Source: Lactococcus taiwanensis (GTDB lineage Bacteria > Bacillota > Bacilli > Lactobacillales > Streptococcaceae). Taken from it: a stretch of DNA of 64,000 nt. The stretch covers positions 46,908-110,907 of the forward strand of contig NZ_BNDT01000007.1 of assembly GCF_014905395.1 (NCBI RefSeq), given 5' to 3'. Each line of letters begins with the position of its first letter. Positions within the stretch are counted from its first letter, which is position 1. The translations under genes were made by a program, and so were the position numbers. This document shows positions 1 to 11,035 of this stretch, piece after piece. Under the pieces are notes generated by a model. The model was not told the origin of the DNA. It worked only from the letters and a program-made list of their open reading frames with translations, and made no database searches.

Positions 1-114
1 TTCCACCAAAGCAACGGTTTGCTGTTTGACCACAAACACAATTGTACTTAAGCTAAAGATGAGAATGAGTAAAATAATGGCTAGAATAACCACAGGAAAT
101 AATAAGATAGACAT
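1..114 (-). CDS. SPFH/band-7 family membrane protein, N-terminal part
   Basis: The gene starts at 114 and runs off the left edge, so only 38 residues are visible. They begin MSILLFPVV, form one hydrophobic segment over about residues 3-29, and continue into VVKQQTVALVE. A single N-terminal membrane anchor followed by a V-x-x-Q-x-x-A-x-V-E stretch is typical of stomatin/HflC-like SPFH proteins, which assemble at the membrane. A strong ribosome site, AGGAGGAG, lies 6 bases before the ATG. The family call rests on this short stretch only. Confidence 0.6.
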   Translation of the reverse strand, partial: MSILLFPVVILAIILLILIFSLSTIVFVVKQQTVALVE

Positions 115-142
115 GAGAACTCCTCCTTTTTCTCTTCATAAA

Positions 143-164
143 TTACTGACAACTCCATCAGTAA
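143..164. repeat. Dispersed palindrome copy (intergenic, one mismatch)
   Basis: TTACTGAC, six bases, then ATCAGTAA: one copy of the window-wide CTGAC-N6-GTCAG palindrome with one mismatch in the right half. It lies between the 3' end of the gene at 232-900 and the SPFH gene, where it could act as a transcription terminator for the former. Confidence 0.7.
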
Positions 165-231
165 TCGTTTTCACAAGTGTACCATTTCTCAGCCATAAAA
201 GCAATGTTTACCGCTGTTTAAAAGGGTTCTT

Positions 232-900
232 TTACATTCCCTTTGTAATATATACAAAGTGCTTGCGTCCATCTCGACCAAAGCGTAAGGGGCTTAAAAA
301 GCCAATTTGTTGTGCCTGCTCTAGTAAATCTTCCACATTATAGCCTGATAAGCGGATGTATTCATCATTTTCTGACAAGTCTGTCAGTGGAGAGGCTTCT
401 TTAAAATCGACGAATTCACTCTCAAACTTTGCTGGTCTCATCGTGATGCGCTCCCCATTTTTTTCAAGGAGGTAGTGAGGAAAAATTTGAGCCAGTTCAA
501 AAAGAAGTTCGTCGGTAATTTTTACGGGAAATTCACTAAAAATGACGGCTTCTTCCTCTTTGTTTTTGTAGCAAAAACCAAATGATTTTCCTGAAAGATT
601 CAAGCGGATAAAGCGGAAATTTTCCGTGCCAGCTTTTCCCTCCAAGTGAAAATCAGGTTTTTCCTCAAAAATATCAAGTGCACAAGACAGCTCAAAAAAG
701 TAATCTGTCGCATCTTTTGGAGAACGTTTTTGATAAAGTTCAGCGAAATAGGCGTTCAGTACAGAGGCTGGTGGAGTGACTAACAAACGTTTGTCTGAAA
801 GTGTCGTCAAACTAGCCAACCGATTTTCCAGAAAAACACGATCTTGCGCCATGAATCCTCCGTATTTCATCGCTAAATCCAACCACTTTTTATCATTCAT
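232..900 (-). CDS. Conserved cytosolic protein of unknown function next to miaA
   Basis: A 222-residue soluble protein with no signal peptide or membrane segment. It resembles the conserved hypothetical protein that accompanies miaA/hflX/rnz in streptococci and lactococci, which is sometimes named cystathionine beta-lyase without clear support. Conserved-looking stretches are TPPASVLNAYFAELYQK (about residues 42-58) and LNLSGKSFGFCYKN. No catalytic motif is recognisable. It lies downstream of miaA on the same strand, with 107 bases and a palindrome between them. The gene itself carries an exact CTGAC-N6-GTCAG copy encoding LTDLS. The start at 900 has AGAGGAAA upstream. Confidence 0.8.
   Translation of the reverse strand: MNDKKWLDLAMKYGGFMAQDRVFLENRLASLTTLSDKRLLVTPPASVLNAYFAELYQKRSPKDATDYFFELSCALDIFEEKPDFHLEGKAGTENFRFIRLNLSGKSFGFCYKNKEEEAVIFSEFPVKITDELLFELAQIFPHYLLEKNGERITMRPAKFESEFVDFKEASPLTDLSENDEYIRLSGYNVEDLLEQAQQIGFLSPLRFGRDGRKHFVYITKGM
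372..387. repeat. Dispersed palindrome copy inside a gene
   Basis: Exact CTGAC-AAGTCT-GTCAG inside the coding sequence at 232-900. On the coding strand it reads CTG ACA GAC TTG TCA, that is L-T-D-L-S. Confidence 0.85.
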
Positions 901-928
901 CTTTACATTTTCCTCTTTTTCCTAAAAA

Positions 929-955
929 TATTACTGACAGCCCTGTCAGTAACTT
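929..955 (-). terminator. Palindrome, probable terminator after miaA
   Basis: Perfect TTACTGACAG...CTGTCAGTAA inverted repeat (exact CTGAC-N6-GTCAG core at 934-949) downstream of miaA. On the minus strand it is followed by ATATTTTT, a modest T-rich tail. Confidence 0.6.
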
Positions 956-1007
956 ATTAATTTCTCATTTTCATTCTGTTTCATTATAACATTTTTCGGG
1001 ACGGGCG

Positions 1008-1892
1008 TCAGTTCAAAAAAGCATCTACCTGATCAAGAATATTCGCTGGATAACCCGCTTCAAAAACAACAAAAAATTCAACAGCCATCCGGTTTTTAAA
1101 CCACGTCAGCTGACGCTTAGCATACCGTCTTGAATTACGTTTAACCAACTCAACAGCTTCGTCTAATGTTGCTTCTCCTTGAAAATAAGGGAAAAATTCC
1201 TTATAGCCAATTCCTTTTGCGGCTTGGGCTTGAGGGGCTTTCTCAAAAAGACGACGTGCTTCATTTAACAAGCCTTCACTAAGCATTTGATCAACACGAC
1301 GGTTAATCCGATCATAGAGGATTTCTCGTTTTGCGTTAAGACCAATCAAATGAAACTCATAAGCAGAGCCTTTATTTTCATCTTTAACGCCAAACTCTGC
1401 TCGCTCCAAAGCCCGTACTGCTCGTCGACGATTCAGTTCGGGAATATTGAGTCCTAAGTTCGTCACCTTTTCAAAGAGTTGCGCATCGGAAAGGGTCTCT
1501 AATTGTTCACGCAGAGCCAGCATTGCCTCGTGATTTTCTTCGCCACCCAAGTGATACCCTTCCACCAATGCTTGAATATACAGCCCCGTTCCGCCCACAA
1601 CGATTGGAACTTTTCCTCGCTCAATAATTGCTGCAATTGTTTCATTAGCAAGTGAAACAAAGTCATGTACCGAAAAATTTTCCTCCCAAGATCTTACATC
1701 GATCAAGTGATGAGGTGCAAGCAACTGTTCTTCTTTAGTCACTTTAGCTGTACCAATATCTAATCCCTGGTACACTTGTTGCGAATCACCCGAAATGATT
1801 TCGCCATTAAAACGCTGAGCAAGTTCTATTCCTAGAGCTGTTTTTCCGACTGCAGTGGGTCCGACAATTACTAAAACTTTATTATCTCTCAT
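1008..1892 (-). CDS. miaA: tRNA dimethylallyltransferase MiaA
   Basis: MiaA transfers a dimethylallyl group to the N6 of A37 in tRNAs that read codons starting with U. The 294-residue length is normal for the family. The P-loop GPTAVGKT is at residues 11-18, followed by the family motif [14 protein letters not shown] (about 35-48), the DVRSWEE region and [12 protein letters not shown]; the C-terminal [16 protein letters not shown] stretch is the tRNA-binding signature. The gene precedes the conserved protein at 232-900 on the same strand. Nothing is unusual in it. Confidence 0.97.
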   Translation of the reverse strand: MRDNKVLVIVGPTAVGKTALGIELAQRFNGEIISGDSQQVYQGLDIGTAKVTKEEQLLAPHHLIDVRSWEENFSVHDFVSLANETIAAIIERGKVPIVVGGTGLYIQALVEGYHLGGEENHEAMLALREQLETLSDAQLFEKVTNLGLNIPELNRRRAVRALERAEFGVKDENKGSAYEFHLIGLNAKREILYDRINRRVDQMLSEGLLNEARRLFEKAPQAQAAKGIGYKEFFPYFQGEATLDEAVELVKRNSRRYAKRQLTWFKNRMAVEFFVVFEAGYPANILDQVDAFLN

Positions 1893-1974
1893 GAAGTTAT
1901 CCGCTTATTCATTTCTATCAATACTTTTCTCTATTATTTCAGATTTAAGACACAAATTCAAGCTTTGAAAGAAT

Positions 1975-2009
1975 AAAAAAGTTACTGACAGCTCTGTCAG
2001 CAACTTTTG
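1975..2009 (-). terminator. Palindromic terminator after the YitT gene
   Basis: AAAAAAGTT-ACTGACAGCTCTGTCAG-CAACTTTT forms a stem of about 14 bp, with T6 after it on the minus strand, 16 bases past the yitT stop. The core is an exact CTGAC-N6-GTCAG copy (1985-2000). Confidence 0.85.
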
Positions 2010-2024
2010 TACTTTTCTTATGCC

Positions 2025-2690
2025 TTAACTAGCGAAAACCTTACGATAAATTCGTTTCCCCCGATGCATCAGAAGCTGACGATATTCTGCTCGACCGACA
2101 ATCAGAGTCATCTTACTAAAGATATAGCACGAAAGCAGAGTTACCGCAAAATTTGGTAAGGAAAGGAAAGTCAATAAGGAGACACTCAAGACCACCACAT
2201 CGACCATAAATAAGACTTTATCTATTTTGAAATCCCACTGTTCTTCCAAAATTCGACCAAGTAAAATCGAACCTCCAAATGTCCCTTCTGAAATAATCAC
2301 AAGTCCCGCACCAATCCCAGAGAGAATCCCATCCAATATTCCCGCAAAAATGACATGTGAAAACTGAAAGCCAGTCACTCCTAATGCTTCGTAAATCATC
2401 AACCACACACTCATCGAAAGGGCTCCAGGAACACTTAACAATAAGATTCGCCTCGGCAACAAACGTCCCCCAAAAGCAAAGAGTGGAATATTGACTAAAA
2501 AGAAAGTTAAAGCTGGGTTAATCCCGAAAACAAAATCCATAAGTACAGAAAATCCGGCCACCCCATTACTTGCTAAACGGTTTGGAATGACAAAAAGTTG
2601 GACAGAGAGCACGTAAAGCCCGACACCTACAATCAAAATGGCGAGGTCTCTCATAAACTTTTGATCTATTTTTACGCCCATTAGTTTCAT
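2025..2690 (-). CDS. YitT family membrane protein, short form
   Basis: A polytopic membrane protein of 221 residues with about five to six hydrophobic segments. The N-terminal half carries the YitT-type pattern LYVLSVQLFVIPNRLASNGVAGFS, and the GTFGGSILLGRILEE stretch also fits. Typical YitT proteins are about 280 residues and end in a cytosolic DUF2179 domain; this one stops right after the last membrane segment, with only a short basic tail (HRGKRIYRKVFAS), so that domain is absent. The function of the family is not established. It appears monocistronic, with its own terminator. The start has AAGG upstream. Confidence 0.85.
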   Translation of the reverse strand: MKLMGVKIDQKFMRDLAILIVGVGLYVLSVQLFVIPNRLASNGVAGFSVLMDFVFGINPALTFFLVNIPLFAFGGRLLPRRILLLSVPGALSMSVWLMIYEALGVTGFQFSHVIFAGILDGILSGIGAGLVIISEGTFGGSILLGRILEEQWDFKIDKVLFMVDVVVLSVSLLTFLSLPNFAVTLLSCYIFSKMTLIVGRAEYRQLLMHRGKRIYRKVFAS

Positions 2691-2838
2691 ATCTATTGCT
2701 ACCTTCTTTCTATCTTAACTTAAATTGTTGTAACTTGTTATATGATATCACATGAACCTCTATCTTACCTTAACCAGTTAAGCATTTAGAAAATCACATT
2801 TTGCAACCGTTTCATTAGCGTTACTCTAAAAATTGAAT

Positions 2839-2844
2839 TATAAT
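2839..2844 (+). promoter_or_regulatory. -10 hexamer ahead of the DUF3042-like pair
   Basis: TATAAT 43 bases before the ATG at 2887. No good -35 hexamer is seen at 16-18 bases, so this is a partial promoter call. Confidence 0.5.
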
Positions 2845-2886
2845 AATATTAGAACGATTTCAATTTATAGATAAAGGAGACTACAC

Positions 2887-3072
2887 ATGAAGCACAAACT
2901 GATTAAAGGTTACCTCGTAGGTAAAGCTATCGAGATGACGATCGCAGGAGCCACTGTCCTCCTCGCAAAGAAAAAAGGGTGGATGCCTGAACATTCAGAA
3001 ACACCTTCCAAAGCAGATTTTATTGCCCAAAAGAAAAAAGAGGCAGCACGCAAAAGGATCGCCCGTTTTTAA
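2887..3072 (+). CDS. Small DUF3042-like protein (first of a pair)
   Basis: A 61-residue protein with an N-terminal amphipathic or membrane-like segment (about residues 8-26) and a very basic end, KKKEAARKRIARF. Its layout, KGYLVGKA at the start and AARKRIA at the end, matches the small DUF3042 family of lactic acid bacteria, whose function I do not know. A good AAAGGAG site lies 8 bases before the ATG. The next gene encodes a similar protein 45 bases downstream, so the two are probably cotranscribed paralogues. Confidence 0.7.
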   Translation: MKHKLIKGYLVGKAIEMTIAGATVLLAKKKGWMPEHSETPSKADFIAQKKKEAARKRIARF

Positions 3073-3116
3073 ACGAATCCACTTCTCTCGATTATGTAAA
3101 GAAAAGGAGTCACTCT

Positions 3117-3290
3117 ATGGATAAAAAAACATTTATCGCTGGCGTTTTAACAGGAAAAGCAACGACTTACCTAGCACTTGGTCTCGTCGCACTTGGTGTA
3201 CATTATAAAGTCATAAATCCGCTCAAGAATAAAGCATTAAAAGTTGACAGTGGACGTAAGCGTGCGGCGCGCAAACGTATTGCTCCTTAG
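3117..3290 (+). CDS. Small DUF3042-like protein (second of a pair)
   Basis: A 57-residue protein found by reading the sequence (ATG at 3117, TAG at 3288). It begins MDKKTFIAGVLTGKATTY, has a short hydrophobic segment, and ends GRKRAARKRIAP, nearly the same basic tail as the preceding protein. The VINPLKNKALKVDSGRKRAARK stretch is the better DUF3042 match of the two. AAAGGAG lies 10 bases before the ATG. A terminator follows directly. Function unknown. Confidence 0.75.
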   Translation: MDKKTFIAGVLTGKATTYLALGLVALGVHYKVINPLKNKALKVDSGRKRAARKRIAP

Positions 3291-3297
3291 TAGAAAT

Positions 3298-3333
3298 AAA
3301 AAAAACTTACGGGTTAATCCGTAAGTTTTTTAT
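3298..3333. terminator. Bidirectional terminator
   Basis: AAAAACTTACGG, a 6-base loop and CCGTAAGTTTTT form a perfect 12-bp stem with A and T tracts on both sides. It lies between the DUF3042-like pair (+) and the dipeptidase (-), whose 3' ends converge here. Confidence 0.9.
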
Positions 3334-3340
3334 TTCTTTA

Positions 3341-4681
3341 TTACTTACCCCATAAGCGATAAATTGCTTCTGCATAGATTTCCATTGTTTTACGAAGCTC
3401 TGCCACAGACCACTGTTCATTAGCTTGATGCATGTAGTCAGGACTGTCAGGGAACATTGCCCCAAAAGCCACACAATTTTTCATTGTACGCGCAAAAGTA
3501 GCTCCTCCGGAAACCATTGGTTCCGTCATGTCATTCGTGCAATCTCGATAAGTACTTAAAAGTGTACTTACTAACTCACTTTCTAAAGGAACATATAATG
3601 GTGCTAGCCAATCAAATTCTTTATACTCAAGTTGATATTGCGCAGCCTTATGACTTAATTTCTTGACTAACTCGTCTTTATTCACAGTCACTGGGATACG
3701 CATGTCTAAACCAATTTTCGTTGCTTCTTCTGTAATCACAAGTTCAGCAAAATTCATTGACAACTCACCAGAAGCTTCATCTTCAGTTTTTCCAACAACA
3801 TTTTCTCCCGTTGCATTTTCTCCAACCAGTTTTCCAAGAAAGGAAAGAGGAGGAAAATCAAAGACATCACTCAAAGCTATTGCCAGACGGCTGACCGCAT
3901 TAATCCCCTCCGGAGCATCCTTAGCATGCACACTTTTCCCATGAACCAGCAAGCCATTTTCTAATTTTTCATAACTAAAGCCATGCGCATCCAAAGCCTG
4001 TTGGACTTTTGAAAGTTGATGGGAAGCATAAGACGCTCGGTCAGGCACTACATTTAATGCACCACCGGCTCTTAAAGAAAATTCTGTTGTCCCTGGGCCG
4101 ATAAGATGAGCCTGCAACAAGCCTTTCTCAGCATAAATCAAAGGGAACTCCGCATCTGGGGCAAAGCCCATCGTGATACTTTCTTCTTTTTCATTATATT
4201 TTTCTAAGCAGCGCCAAAGCGTTTCTTCATCCGTACCAAAAATGAAACGGATACGCCCTTCAAAGGCAACACCTGCATCCATCAAAGCCTTTACTGCAAA
4301 TAAAGCAGCCATCGTAGGCCCTTTATCATCCTGGGTCCCTCGTCCAATGAGTAAGCCATCACGTTCAATCAGTTCAAAAGGATCTGTCTGCCACCCTGCT
4401 TGATCAGCCGCTGGGACAACATCCATATGACATAATAAGCCAAACAGCTGTTCTCCTTCACCTACTTCTGCGTAACCATAGTAACCCTCATCATCTTTAA
4501 AGGTTTTAAAACCAAGTGACGCGCAAAGTTTCAAAACCTCATCCAGAGCTGCCACTACTTTTGGTCCAAAAGGCTGACCAGGGCCTGCCTCATTTTCATT
4601 AAGGACCGACTCATGACTTACCAAAGTTTTTAAAGCAAGGACCGCCTGTTTTTGATGTTCATCAGTAACAAATGTTTTCAT
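3341..4681 (-). CDS. M20 family dipeptidase (PepV/Sapep-like)
   Basis: A cytosolic metallopeptidase of 446 residues. Metal-binding motifs of the M20 family are visible: HMDVVP with H85 and D87, GRGTQDDKGP with bridging D118/D119, and the catalytic pair in TDEET (E152, E153), plus a late histidine in YMHQANE. PepV-type enzymes cleave short peptides; lactococcal PepV is a little longer, about 470 residues. The gene lies 34 bases downstream of a YfcC-type carrier gene on the same strand, so uptake of a peptide or amino acid and its hydrolysis are probably coupled. AAAGGAG precedes the ATG. Confidence 0.88.
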   Translation of the reverse strand: MKTFVTDEHQKQAVLALKTLVSHESVLNENEAGPGQPFGPKVVAALDEVLKLCASLGFKTFKDDEGYYGYAEVGEGEQLFGLLCHMDVVPAADQAGWQTDPFELIERDGLLIGRGTQDDKGPTMAALFAVKALMDAGVAFEGRIRFIFGTDEETLWRCLEKYNEKEESITMGFAPDAEFPLIYAEKGLLQAHLIGPGTTEFSLRAGGALNVVPDRASYASHQLSKVQQALDAHGFSYEKLENGLLVHGKSVHAKDAPEGINAVSRLAIALSDVFDFPPLSFLGKLVGENATGENVVGKTEDEASGELSMNFAELVITEEATKIGLDMRIPVTVNKDELVKKLSHKAAQYQLEYKEFDWLAPLYVPLESELVSTLLSTYRDCTNDMTEPMVSGGATFARTMKNCVAFGAMFPDSPDYMHQANEQWSVAELRKTMEIYAEAIYRLWGK

Positions 4682-4715
4682 ATTCTACTCCTTTTGTTAA
4701 GTTAATAACTTCAAA

Positions 4716-6236
4716 TTATAACACCGCAGCAATACCAAGAATAACCATAATGACCACAAGTTGAATCACAATTAATTTTGCCATAAATTTCCACCACGTT
4801 CCGATATTAAAACGAGCAATTGCTAAAGCTCCCATGACCACCGCCGATGTTGGTGTAATCAAATTCAAAATACCCGACGCAGATTGATAAGCAGTAATTA
4901 CCAAATCTTTAGAAACATTAGCAAACTCTCCCATAGGACCCATGATACCCATAGTTGCAGCCGCTAAACCAGAAGTGGAAGGGATTAAGAAACTCATCGG
5001 TAAATAAAAGAGGAAAGTTAAAATAATGAAGAGACTTGAAGAAAGCCCGCTCAATCCCTGCTCACCCCAGTGAAGAATCGTATCCGTAATCATTCCATTA
5101 TTCATCACAACTTGTATTCCCCGTGCAACTGCTACTACAATGGCTACGCCAATCATATCAGAAGCACCAGCAAGAAATGACGCAATAAATTCTGATTCTT
5201 TCATGCGATAAACCACCGCTACAATGAGCGACATCACAATAAATAACATCGTGATTTCAGGAAAATACCACGTACCGAGCGGTGCCATATTTTTACCTAA
5301 AAGAACCCCGACCACTGGCAAACCTGATAACCAATCAGTAGCTGTATTGAAAAACGTAAAGTGTTTATTCAACATATCCCAAGGGATAAGCGAAATAATC
5401 ATAATCGCAAAAGTTGCAAAGAAAATGCCATTGACCCACTTTTGTCGTGTAGTAATCTCTGCCTGACTTTCGATGGATTCGATATCAAAGTGTTTACGAT
5501 CTGCTTCGCGGGTTTTATAAACTAATGATTTGGTCGGATCCTTTTCAATTTTTGAGGCATAACGCATAACATATATAATGGAAATTGCGGTCAAAACAAT
5601 TAACATAATAAAGCGAAGACCAATTCCTTGCCCCATCGAAATCCCAACAGCATTGGAAGCCACACCCGTGGCAAATGGATTTACTGTGGAAGCCAAACAT
5701 CCTACTTGAGAACCGACTAAAACAATGGCCACGGCTGTTACAGTATCGAAACCAACCGCAATCATTACTGGAATAATCAAAACATAAAAGGGTAGTGTTT
5801 CTTCTGCCATTCCATAAGTTGAGCCTCCCAAAGCAAACAGTGACATCAAGACAGGAATCAGTAATTTCTCGCGTCCTTTAAAACGCTTAACAATTGATGC
5901 TACTCCGGCATCCAAGGCACCAGTCTTATTCACAACACCTAAAAAGCCTCCTACCATGAGAATAAAGAAAGAGATAGGAATTGCGGCAGGAGTTGCAGGA
6001 ATATTGCCATTAGCATCTATTCCCAACATTCCATTAACGGGTGCCATAAAAACATCCCAAAGCCCTTGAGGATTGGAAGCCACCTGTGTAAAAGATCCTG
6101 CGATGATGTTTCCCGCATCATCCACTTTATAGTGTCCTGCGGGAATAAACCAAGTCAGCACCGCTATAATTGCAATAATGATAAAAAGTATCGTATATGC
6201 TGATGGCATCTGAAACTTTTTCTTTTTCGCTTCCAT
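4716..6236 (-). CDS. YfcC family membrane carrier
   Basis: A 506-residue polytopic membrane protein with roughly 11-12 hydrophobic segments. The N-terminus MEAKKKKFQMPSAYTIL and the segments WFIPAGHYKVD, GTYGMAEETLPFYVL and PSTSGLAAATMGIMGP are typical of the YfcC/ArcD-like family (DUF3360-free, ion-transporter superfamily), which is thought to carry basic amino acids, peptides or dicarboxylates. The substrate cannot be read from sequence; the dipeptidase gene directly downstream suggests a peptide or amino acid. A cre-like site lies 24 bases upstream of the start, and GGGAGG precedes the ATG. Confidence 0.85.
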   Translation of the reverse strand: MEAKKKKFQMPSAYTILFIIIAIIAVLTWFIPAGHYKVDDAGNIIAGSFTQVASNPQGLWDVFMAPVNGMLGIDANGNIPATPAAIPISFFILMVGGFLGVVNKTGALDAGVASIVKRFKGREKLLIPVLMSLFALGGSTYGMAEETLPFYVLIIPVMIAVGFDTVTAVAIVLVGSQVGCLASTVNPFATGVASNAVGISMGQGIGLRFIMLIVLTAISIIYVMRYASKIEKDPTKSLVYKTREADRKHFDIESIESQAEITTRQKWVNGIFFATFAIMIISLIPWDMLNKHFTFFNTATDWLSGLPVVGVLLGKNMAPLGTWYFPEITMLFIVMSLIVAVVYRMKESEFIASFLAGASDMIGVAIVVAVARGIQVVMNNGMITDTILHWGEQGLSGLSSSLFIILTFLFYLPMSFLIPSTSGLAAATMGIMGPMGEFANVSKDLVITAYQSASGILNLITPTSAVVMGALAIARFNIGTWWKFMAKLIVIQLVVIMVILGIAAVL

Positions 6237-6259
6237 AAGAAACCTCCCAAATATAATAA

Positions 6260-6273
6260 TTAAAGCGTTAACA
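6260..6273. promoter_or_regulatory. cre-like site (CcpA) upstream of the YfcC carrier gene
   Basis: TTAAAGCGTTAACA matches the cre consensus WGWAARCGYTWWMA at 13 of 14 positions (second base T instead of G). It lies 24 bases upstream of the start codon, a position that would suit repression by CcpA. Confidence 0.45.
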
Positions 6274-6357
6274 TAATAATACTACACCTTTTTCTAATTT
6301 TTTTCAAATCTAAACATTAATAAATAACCTAAAAATTAAATAATCTTATCATAATAT

Positions 6358-6392
6358 AAAAAAGAGAGTTTCTACGAACTCTTCTTTTTTTA
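6358..6392 (-). terminator. Terminator overlapping the kup stop codon
   Basis: AAAAAAGAGAGTT, a 6-base loop and AACTCTTCTTTTTT form a stem that includes the kup stop codon. T6 follows on the minus strand. Confidence 0.8.
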
Positions 6393-8411
6393 TATTTCAT
6401 TAGTAGTGAAAATTTCTTTTTCATCTGCCCGATCTAAACGCTCATGAATTTCCAAATTACGAACGTCTGAAAGCACCAGAGGAACGGTTTCTACGGTGAC
6501 CTCAGAGAACTGAAGTCCAAACCAGCGGATTGGTGAGGCCGTAATTCTCTTGATTTGTGCCTTGGTTTGAAGTACAAAACGTTCAAATCCCGGCATTTGA
6601 CGTGCATTCATCAATTTTTCTTCAACGACTACAAAGCGGAAATCTCCCACTTTTCTACCTGGCGTAATACTATAATGCTGGTGCTGACGAGGTAAACGTC
6701 CTGACTCCATCAAGTCTGTGACAATCGTCCGTAGGTAACGAGGAACCTCTTGGCGCATCCGGAAACCTAAATAGAGATTGACACGAACAATAAAATCTGT
6801 TCCCATCATATCTACCTTATACTCTGACGTGTAGGGCTCATCAGTGACCTTAACATTCACAAACCAGTAACACTCTGCACGTTTAGGACGCTTGTCAAGA
6901 ATAGAATACAAAATAGAGCGATCGATCCACTCATGGTCCATTTTGCTTGTCAAATAAACAACGTTTGTTTGATATAAATCATAGGATTCATCATGACGCA
7001 ACGCATTGAGTTGATTCTTATAGTCATTAATATTGAGTGATTTGATATATTTTAAAACAATTTTATGCGATTTGCTCCAAATGAACATTACAAAGATGAT
7101 CATCAAAGCTATCAGTACTACGATATAAGCACCTCGTAAGAATTGCACCAATGATGCTGCAAAGAAGGAACCTTCTATCATAAACAGGGCCAGTGAAATC
7201 ACGGCCACCCCAATTTTAGGTATGCCCTTTTGAATAAGGAAATATGTCAATAAAGTCGTTGTCATTAACATTGTGATAGTAATGGCAAGACTGTAAGCTG
7301 CTTCCATATGTTCTGAGGTTTTAAAATAAAGAACAAAGAATGAAGTAGTTGCCCAAAGCGCAAAGTTAATAGCAGGAATATAAAGCTGTCCTAAACTTTG
7401 ACCAGGATAATAAATTCTTAACAAAGGTAATAATTTGAGTCGAATAGCTTCTGAAACAAGTGTGAAAGAACCAGATATTAAAGCTTGAGAAGCTACAATT
7501 GCGGCTAGTGTTGAGAGGATAACCGCATAAACTACCAAGGGTTGTGGCAAAACAGCAAAGAAGGGGTTGAGTGATAAACTTTCGCCACGGTGTGACAATA
7601 ACCATGCTCCTTGCCCACAGTAGGACAGGATAATACAGATTTTTACAAACGGCCAACTGACATAAATGTTTCCTCGACCGACGTGTCCTAAGTCCGAGTA
7701 TAGTGCTTCTGCCCCCGTTGTAACGAGGAAAACTGAACCTAAAATAAAGAAACCTGCTTTGTTTTCAGGACTAAACAAGAGCTGAACTGCATAGTAAGGA
7801 TTGATTGCTTTTAAAATAGACAAGTCTAAAAAAGAGTTTAATAAGCCACTAATACCGAGGAAACTGAACCATACAAACATTATCGGTCCAAAAAGCTTTC
7901 CTACTAAACTTGTCCCAAAACGTTGAATAAGAAACAAAAAGGCGAGGATAATCATGGTAGTAATGATTACAGCCGTTTGGTTGGAGTAAACATTCGCAAG
8001 ATTAGGGACTCCCCTCAGCCCTTCAATTGCTGAGGTTACCGTAACAGCCGGAGTCAATGCTCCGTCAGCTAATAATGTTGCTCCACCAATCATCGCTGGA
8101 ACAACGAGCCACTTTCTCATCCGACGAACAAGCGTGAATAGAGAGAAAATCCCACCCTCATGATGATTATCCGCCTTCAAGGCGATGAGCACATATTTGA
8201 CCGTAGTAATGAGTGTCAATGTCCAAATGACAAGAGAAACTGCGCCTAATACGAAATTGACAGAGAGGTTTTCTAGACCACCTTGCCCTCGAACAATAGC
8301 TTGCATAGCATACAAAGGGCTCGTCCCAATGTCACCATAGACAATACCTAACGCAATAAGGAAGCCCGCAGATGTCGCTTTATTAAACGACTTATTGTTT
8401 GCATGACTCAA
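6390..8411 (-). CDS. kup: Kup-type potassium transporter
   Basis: Potassium uptake protein of the KUP family, with about 12 membrane segments in the first 450 residues and a cytosolic C-terminal domain of about 220 residues. The signature [16 protein letters not shown] lies at about residues 21-36. The frame is open to 8471, but I prefer a TTG start at 8411 (protein MSHANNKSF, 673 residues). This start has GAGG 9 bases upstream and fits the usual family N-terminus; the upstream 20 residues look like leader. In lactococci, Kup proteins are controlled by c-di-AMP at the protein level. I see no ydaO-type riboswitch upstream. Confidence 0.93.
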   Translation of the reverse strand: MSHANNKSFNKATSAGFLIALGIVYGDIGTSPLYAMQAIVRGQGGLENLSVNFVLGAVSLVIWTLTLITTVKYVLIALKADNHHEGGIFSLFTLVRRMRKWLVVPAMIGGATLLADGALTPAVTVTSAIEGLRGVPNLANVYSNQTAVIITTMIILAFLFLIQRFGTSLVGKLFGPIMFVWFSFLGISGLLNSFLDLSILKAINPYYAVQLLFSPENKAGFFILGSVFLVTTGAEALYSDLGHVGRGNIYVSWPFVKICIILSYCGQGAWLLSHRGESLSLNPFFAVLPQPLVVYAVILSTLAAIVASQALISGSFTLVSEAIRLKLLPLLRIYYPGQSLGQLYIPAINFALWATTSFFVLYFKTSEHMEAAYSLAITITMLMTTTLLTYFLIQKGIPKIGVAVISLALFMIEGSFFAASLVQFLRGAYIVVLIALMIIFVMFIWSKSHKIVLKYIKSLNINDYKNQLNALRHDESYDLYQTNVVYLTSKMDHEWIDRSILYSILDKRPKRAECYWFVNVKVTDEPYTSEYKVDMMGTDFIVRVNLYLGFRMRQEVPRYLRTIVTDLMESGRLPRQHQHYSITPGRKVGDFRFVVVEEKLMNARQMPGFERFVLQTKAQIKRITASPIRWFGLQFSEVTVETVPLVLSDVRNLEIHERLDRADEKEIFTTNEI

Positions 8412-8580
8412 TTTGAATTTCCTCAACTTTCTTCCGCCACAATGAGTGACTTTATAAAAAACAAACCTCAACTCAGGCTTATTTTTGATAACTACATTAT
8501 AGCAGAAATTAAATGATTTAAGATGAAAAAACTGTCAAGATTATCACATAATACTACTTTTCCTTTAATAGGACATAACA

Positions 8581-8613
8581 TAAAAAAATCGAACAATGAG
8601 TTCGATTTTTTTA
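8581..8613 (-). terminator. Terminator after the DUF6056-type gene
   Basis: TAAAAAAATCGAAC, a short loop and GTTCGATTTTTTTA form a strong stem with A/T tracts on both sides, 63 bases past the stop of the gene at 8676. Confidence 0.88.
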
Positions 8614-8675
8614 TGTGTTTTTGATTTCCTTCATAGCGCTTATCACTCTGCTCTTTTAATTATCAATTATGCATT

Positions 8676-10808
<2,133 letters not shown>

Positions 10809-10951
10809 CTAGTCCATAGCCTTCTATTAAGGCACTTTCCATATAGCATTTTATTCAATCCTCCGAAATATGTATTATTGCTTTAACATTATACTACGTT
10901 TTTAAAGAAACTCCTAAAATTTTCTAAATAATGAAAGAGGACTTCTGCTCC

Positions 10952-10995
10952 TTACACTAAAAAACACAGCAAAGCTGCTGTATTTTTTAGTGTAA
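10952..10995 (-). terminator. Terminator after gnd
   Basis: A long imperfect hairpin: TTACACTAAAAAA and TTTTTTAGTGTAA flank an inner ACAGC/GCTGT stem. It lies about 40 bases past the gnd stop. Confidence 0.85.
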
Positions 10996-11035
10996 ATTTT
11001 GATATGATTTCCCAAGCTATCTGCCTGTTAAAATC

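Noticed and set aside
26..343. Plus-strand frame of 105 codons at the left edge
   Set aside because: It overlaps the SPFH gene start and the palindrome, has no ribosome site and an implausible composition.
2801..2814. cre-like TGCAACCGTTTCAT upstream of the DUF3042-like pair
   Set aside because: At least three mismatches to the consensus, including the terminal bases.
8412..8675. Possible c-di-AMP (ydaO) riboswitch ahead of kup
   Set aside because: The region is short and lacks the conserved helices and GGGGAAnnC-like motifs; it holds only a terminator and AT-rich sequence.
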